From assembly GCA_023411775.1 (NCBI GenBank), contig JAEYOL010000200.1, positions 1-53,530 of the forward strand: a stretch of 53,530 bases of DNA. Direction: 5' to 3'. Made by a program: the position numbers and the translations under genes. How positions within the stretch are numbered: the first letter of the stretch is position 1; each line of letters begins with the position of its first letter. Below are positions 50,677 through 53,530 of this stretch, piece by piece. The notes beneath the pieces were generated by a model. The model did not search any database. It was not told the origin of the DNA and worked only from the letters and a program-made list of their open reading frames with translations. Source of the DNA: Bacteroidota bacterium (lineage in GTDB: Bacteria; Bacteroidota; Bacteroidia; Chitinophagales; Chitinophagaceae).

Positions 50677-51976
50677 AAAACAAACGAATTGGTACTCCTT
50701 TAAAATCAAAATGAGCCCGGATCTGGTTTTCCAGGTAATTCTGGTAAGGTGTTTTGATATCGTCGGGGAAATTGCAGAAAAATGCGAATGAGGGGACAGC
50801 GGTTGGAAGCTGTGTCACAAATTTTATTTTGATCGCATGTCCTCGTACCACCGGTGCATGATAGGATTCCATCGCTTTCTGCATTACGTCGTTTAATTCA
50901 GAAGTTGGTACCTTACGTTTCCTGTTCTCATACACTTCCAGCGCCGCTTCGATTGCTTTGAATATCCGCGTTTTTTCCTTGGCTGAGATAAAAAGAACCG
51001 GTACATCTTTAAACGGTGCCAGCCTTTTTTTTAAAGTCGCTTCGTATTCCTTGGCGGTATTTGTTTCTTTAGCGACAAGATCCCATTTGTTTACCAGCAC
51101 TACGATGCCTTTGCCTTTCCTCGCGGCGAGTGAAAAAATATTCAGGTCCTGCGCGGTGATACCCTTCTCAGCATCCAGTAAAAGCATACAAACATCCGCT
51201 TCATCCAGGGCTTTGATAGCACGGATCACGGAATAGAATTCCAGGTCTTCGTGAACCTTTGCCTTCCGGCGTATACCGGCGGTATCGATCAGTACAAATT
51301 CTTTTTGATAGAGATTGTAATGAGTATGAATTGTGTCGCGGGTGGTGCCGGCGATATCACTTACGATAGTTCTTTCCTGGCCAACCAGCGCATTAAGTAA
51401 GGAAGATTTGCCAACGTTCGGCTGGCCAATGATCGCGAACCGGGGTAAAGCATCTTTTTCTTCTTCTTCCCCTGGTGCGGAATCAGGTATGAGATCAGTG
51501 ATGGCATCCAACAGTTCGCCACTTCCACTACCACTCGCAGCGGCGATGAAAAAAACCTCGTCAAATCCCAGGCTGTAAAACTCAGATGCTTCCAGCATCC
51601 GTTCGTTATTATCGACCTTATTGACGGTAAGGAATACAGGCTTTTTGCTACGACGGAGAACCTGGGCCATCGAATCATCGAGGTTGGTAAGGCCCGTGTG
51701 CGCATCCACCATAAAAATGACGGCATCAGCTTCGTCGAGGGCAATGAGCACCTGTTTGGCAATCTCTTTTTCAAACACATCATCGCTGCCAGCAACAAAG
51801 CCGCCGGTATCGATCACATTGAAATTTTTTCCATTCCAGTCGGCTACACCATATTGCCGGTCGCGGGTAACCCCGCTTAGATCATCTACGATCGCTTTGC
51901 GTTCTTCAAGCAGGCGATTGAAAAATGTGCTTTTACCGACATTCGGTCTTCCTACTATTGCTACTGTGAAACTCAT
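50663..51976 (-). CDS. der: GTPase Der (EngA)
   Basis: Ribosome assembly GTPase with two tandem G domains and a KH-like end, 437 residues. The start at MSFTVAIVGRPNVGKST fits the family; an upstream extension of 24 codons is unlikely. G1 of domain 1 is GRPNVGKST (9-17), and of domain 2 GQPNVGKSS near residue 180, with DTAGIRRKAKV, NKWDLV and SAKEK in the second. The KH-like domain starts after ALEVYENRKRKVPTSELN. The 3' end overlaps the convergent DUF4954 gene by 14 bases. Confidence 0.95.
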   Translation of the reverse strand: MSFTVAIVGRPNVGKSTFFNRLLEERKAIVDDLSGVTRDRQYGVADWNGKNFNVIDTGGFVAGSDDVFEKEIAKQVLIALDEADAVIFMVDAHTGLTNLDDSMAQVLRRSKKPVFLTVNKVDNNERMLEASEFYSLGFDEVFFIAAASGSGSGELLDAITDLIPDSAPGEEEEKDALPRFAIIGQPNVGKSSLLNALVGQERTIVSDIAGTTRDTIHTHYNLYQKEFVLIDTAGIRRKAKVHEDLEFYSVIRAIKALDEADVCMLLLDAEKGITAQDLNIFSLAARKGKGIVVLVNKWDLVAKETNTAKEYEATLKKRLAPFKDVPVLFISAKEKTRIFKAIEAALEVYENRKRKVPTSELNDVMQKAMESYHAPVVRGHAIKIKFVTQLPTAVPSFAFFCNFPDDIKTPYQNYLENQIRAHFDFKGVPIRLFFRKK

Positions 51977-52060
51977 AAATCTAATTTTTGCATCGCTTGG
52001 GTACACTCGTGAGACCTGAGTTGTGAGAGTTGAATGCTCGCAGCTCACAGCTCGTGGCTT

Positions 52061-52927
52061 CTAATACCCATACTCTTTTAGCTGCAGATCATTCTCCCTC
52101 CACCTGGGTTTAACTTTTACAAATAGTTCCAAAAATACTTTTTGTTGCAGAAACCCTTCAATATCCGCGCGTGCTGACATGCCGATCTTTTTTATCATGC
52201 TACCCTTTTCTCCGATCAGGATCGCTTTTTGGGTTTCGCGGTGAACAATGATATCGGCAACGATCTTTACCAGGCTCGACTTTTCTTTAAACTCCCTCAC
52301 CAACACCGCGGTATGGTAGGGAATTTCATCCTCTGCCAGTTCATAGATCTTTTCACGGATCAGCTCGCTTACAAAAAATTTGGTGGGCAGGTCGCTGATA
52401 TCCTCTTCACTGTAAAACGGCTCGCCTTCGGGCAGCAGTTCCAGTATCGGTTTGAGGAATGATTTGATATTGATCCCGCTGGTAGCGGATATGGTAATGG
52501 TATTCTTACAATATTTCTTACCTGAAAAATAATCTATCGCCTCTTTTATTTTGCCCGGACCCGCACGGTCAATTTTATTGATCACAACGATGGCCGGCAC
52601 TTTCAATTTGAGCGCGTCGAAAATAGTGTTACACTCTTCCCAGTTTTCATTTACATCCACGATCAGCAGGGCCACATCGGCGTCTTCCAGCGCACTTTTT
52701 ACAGATTGCATCATTTTCTCGTGCAATTTGTATCTCGGCTCAATGATCCCAGGCGTGTCGGAAAAAATGACCTGGTAGTCCTTTTCGGTCATGATAGCTT
52801 TGATCCGGTGCCGGGTGGTCTGCACTTTGGGTGACACAATAGCCAGCTTCTCACCCATCAGTGCGTTAAGCAGGGTGCTTTTGCCGGCATTAGGCCTGCC
52901 AAATATGTTTACAAAACCCGTTTTCAT
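52061..52927 (-). CDS. era: GTPase Era
   Basis: GTPase that binds the 3' end of 16S rRNA during 30S maturation. 288 residues. G1 is GRPNAGKST (10-18), followed by DTPGI, NKIDRAGP and SATSG; the C-terminal KH domain includes REKIYELAEDEIPYHTAV and IGEKGSMIKKIG. It lies 84 bases upstream of der on the same strand and is probably in one transcript with it. The promoter must lie in or close to the terminal repeat array, as repeat remnants begin three bases from its start codon. Confidence 0.95.
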   Translation of the reverse strand: MKTGFVNIFGRPNAGKSTLLNALMGEKLAIVSPKVQTTRHRIKAIMTEKDYQVIFSDTPGIIEPRYKLHEKMMQSVKSALEDADVALLIVDVNENWEECNTIFDALKLKVPAIVVINKIDRAGPGKIKEAIDYFSGKKYCKNTITISATSGINIKSFLKPILELLPEGEPFYSEEDISDLPTKFFVSELIREKIYELAEDEIPYHTAVLVREFKEKSSLVKIVADIIVHRETQKAILIGEKGSMIKKIGMSARADIEGFLQQKVFLELFVKVKPRWRENDLQLKEYGY

Positions 52928-52929
52928 TG

Positions 52930-52961
52930 TTAGCCACTGATCGCACGAATTGCACGAATGA
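52930..52961. repeat. Repeat remnant upstream of era
   Basis: Starts TTAGCCACTGATCGCACGAA and continues with further CACGAAT modules, matching the opening of the 129-bp units further right. It lies next to the era start codon, then about 60 bases of unrelated sequence (52962-53020) separate it from the array. Confidence 0.7.
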
Positions 52962-53020
52962 GTGTTTTCTAGTATAAGTTACCTCTTGTAATCGACATCT
53001 GATCTCTATCGAGACCAGAA

Positions 53021-53530
53021 TTAGCCACGAATTGCACGAACGACACGAATGGACATTCAATGATTAAAGTGACCAGCCCTAATTCACCTGTAATATTTCA
53101 GAACCAATCTGAACCCAATTAGTGCAATTCGTGTCATTTGTGGTCAAAATTAGCCACGAATTGCACTAATGACACGAATGGACATTTAATGGTTAAAGTG
53201 ACCAGCCCTAATTCACCTGTAATATTTCAGAACAAGTACGAACCCGATTAGTACAATTCATGTCATTCGTGGCCAGAATTAGCCACGAATTGGCACAAAT
53301 GACACGAATGGACGTTTAATAGTTAAGTGACCAGCACTAATTCACCTGTAATATTTCAGAACCAATCTGAACCCAATTAGTGCAATTCGTGTCATTTGTG
53401 GCCAGAATTAGCCACTAATCGCACTAATGACACGAATGGACATTTAATGGTTAAAGTGACCAGCCGTAATTCACCTGTAATATTTCAGAACCAGTACGAA
53501 CCCGATTAGTACAATTCATGTCATTCGTGG
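53021..53530. repeat. Tandem array of 129-bp units with ABAB higher-order structure
   Basis: Four units begin with TTAGCCAC at 53021, 53150, 53279 and 53408, spaced exactly 129 bases; the fourth is cut by the window end. Units 1 and 3 share CCAATCTGAACCCAATTAGT, while 2 and 4 share AGTACGAACCCGATTAGTAC, so the true repeat is a 258-bp pair. Every unit opens and closes with modules of the form nnCACnAAT in opposite orientations, so adjoining units can form long hairpins, for example TTAGTGCAATTCGTG with CACGAATTGCACTAA. Stops occur in all frames, so it is not coding. No gene is seen in the last 600 bases. Confidence 0.92.

Noticed and set aside
51977..52048. N-terminal extension of Der
   Set aside because: It lacks similarity to the family and lies in repeat-like intergenic sequence; MSFTVAIVGRPNVGKS is the natural start.
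52001..52056. Possible hairpin or regulatory element between era and der
   Set aside because: The GCTCGCAGCTCACAGCTCG stretch is a low-complexity repeat with no clear stem and T run; too weak to call.
53021..53530. Possible CRISPR array
   Set aside because: The whole 129-base unit repeats with no unique spacers, so it is a tandem repeat and not a CRISPR array.

Overview
The window is a chromosomal stretch of a Bacteroidota, most probably a member of the Chitinophagaceae or a close relative. This rests on the promoter signature seen repeatedly (TTTG, 19 bases, TAnnTTTG), few Shine-Dalgarno sequences, lineage-typical genes (PorD/DUF4835, DUF4296, DUF4954, OmpA proteins with thrombospondin type-3 repeats, the omega-like RNA polymerase subunit beside bamD and coaBC) and gene order. 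It is mostly a housekeeping region. I see no rRNA, tRNA, CRISPR array, prophage or insertion sequence.

Layout. 0-3 kb: a two-component pair and the succinyl-CoA:3-ketoacid CoA-transferase genes scoAB. 3-6.8 kb: bamD, an omega-like RNAP subunit, coaBC, porD and a DUF4296 lipoprotein, linking envelope biogenesis, CoA synthesis and type IX secretion. 7-11.5 kb: an OmpA-like protein, polyprenyl diphosphate synthase and recJ. 11.6-13.5 kb: rpsF-rpsR-rplI and a glycine-rich RRM protein. 13.7-17.4 kb: a glycosyltransferase-HAD phosphatase fusion, a universal stress protein and a second OmpA/TSP3 protein. 17.5-19.2 kb: an L,D-transpeptidase lipoprotein.

19.3-27.4 kb (minus strand) is an aromatic amino-acid operon: pheA, an aminotransferase, tyrA, DAHP synthase-chorismate mutase, aroB, aroA, aroC and a DUF952 gene. 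In front of it lies a clear transcription attenuator: a consensus promoter, an almost leaderless 27-codon leader peptide with seven Phe and two Tyr in a run of eleven codons, an antiterminator strand inside that peptide gene and a strong intrinsic terminator. Phe-tRNA (perhaps also Tyr-tRNA) charging therefore probably sets expression of the whole operon. This is the best regulatory find of the window.

27.5-34.8 kb: a DEAD-box helicase with a DbpA-type RNA-binding tail, a small lipoprotein, an ECF sigma factor overlapping a membrane protein that joins an anti-sigma-like N-terminus to a periplasmic trypsin-like protease, a nucleotidyltransferase, a PLP enzyme, a secreted unknown and lipB. 35-41.6 kb: rluD-like, a secreted unknown, def, ruvX, a UbiA-type prenyltransferase, an ORF6N gene broken by one stop codon and accompanied by three copies of a palindrome, a TrmH-type methyltransferase and a serine hydrolase. 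41.8-52.9 kb: mutS, a SET-domain protein, mgtE, glmS, DUF4954, der and era. The last 0.5 kb is a tandem array with a 129-bp period and ABAB higher-order structure, running off the window edge.

Intergenic regions are short. Only the terminal repeat array exceeds 300 bases without a gene.
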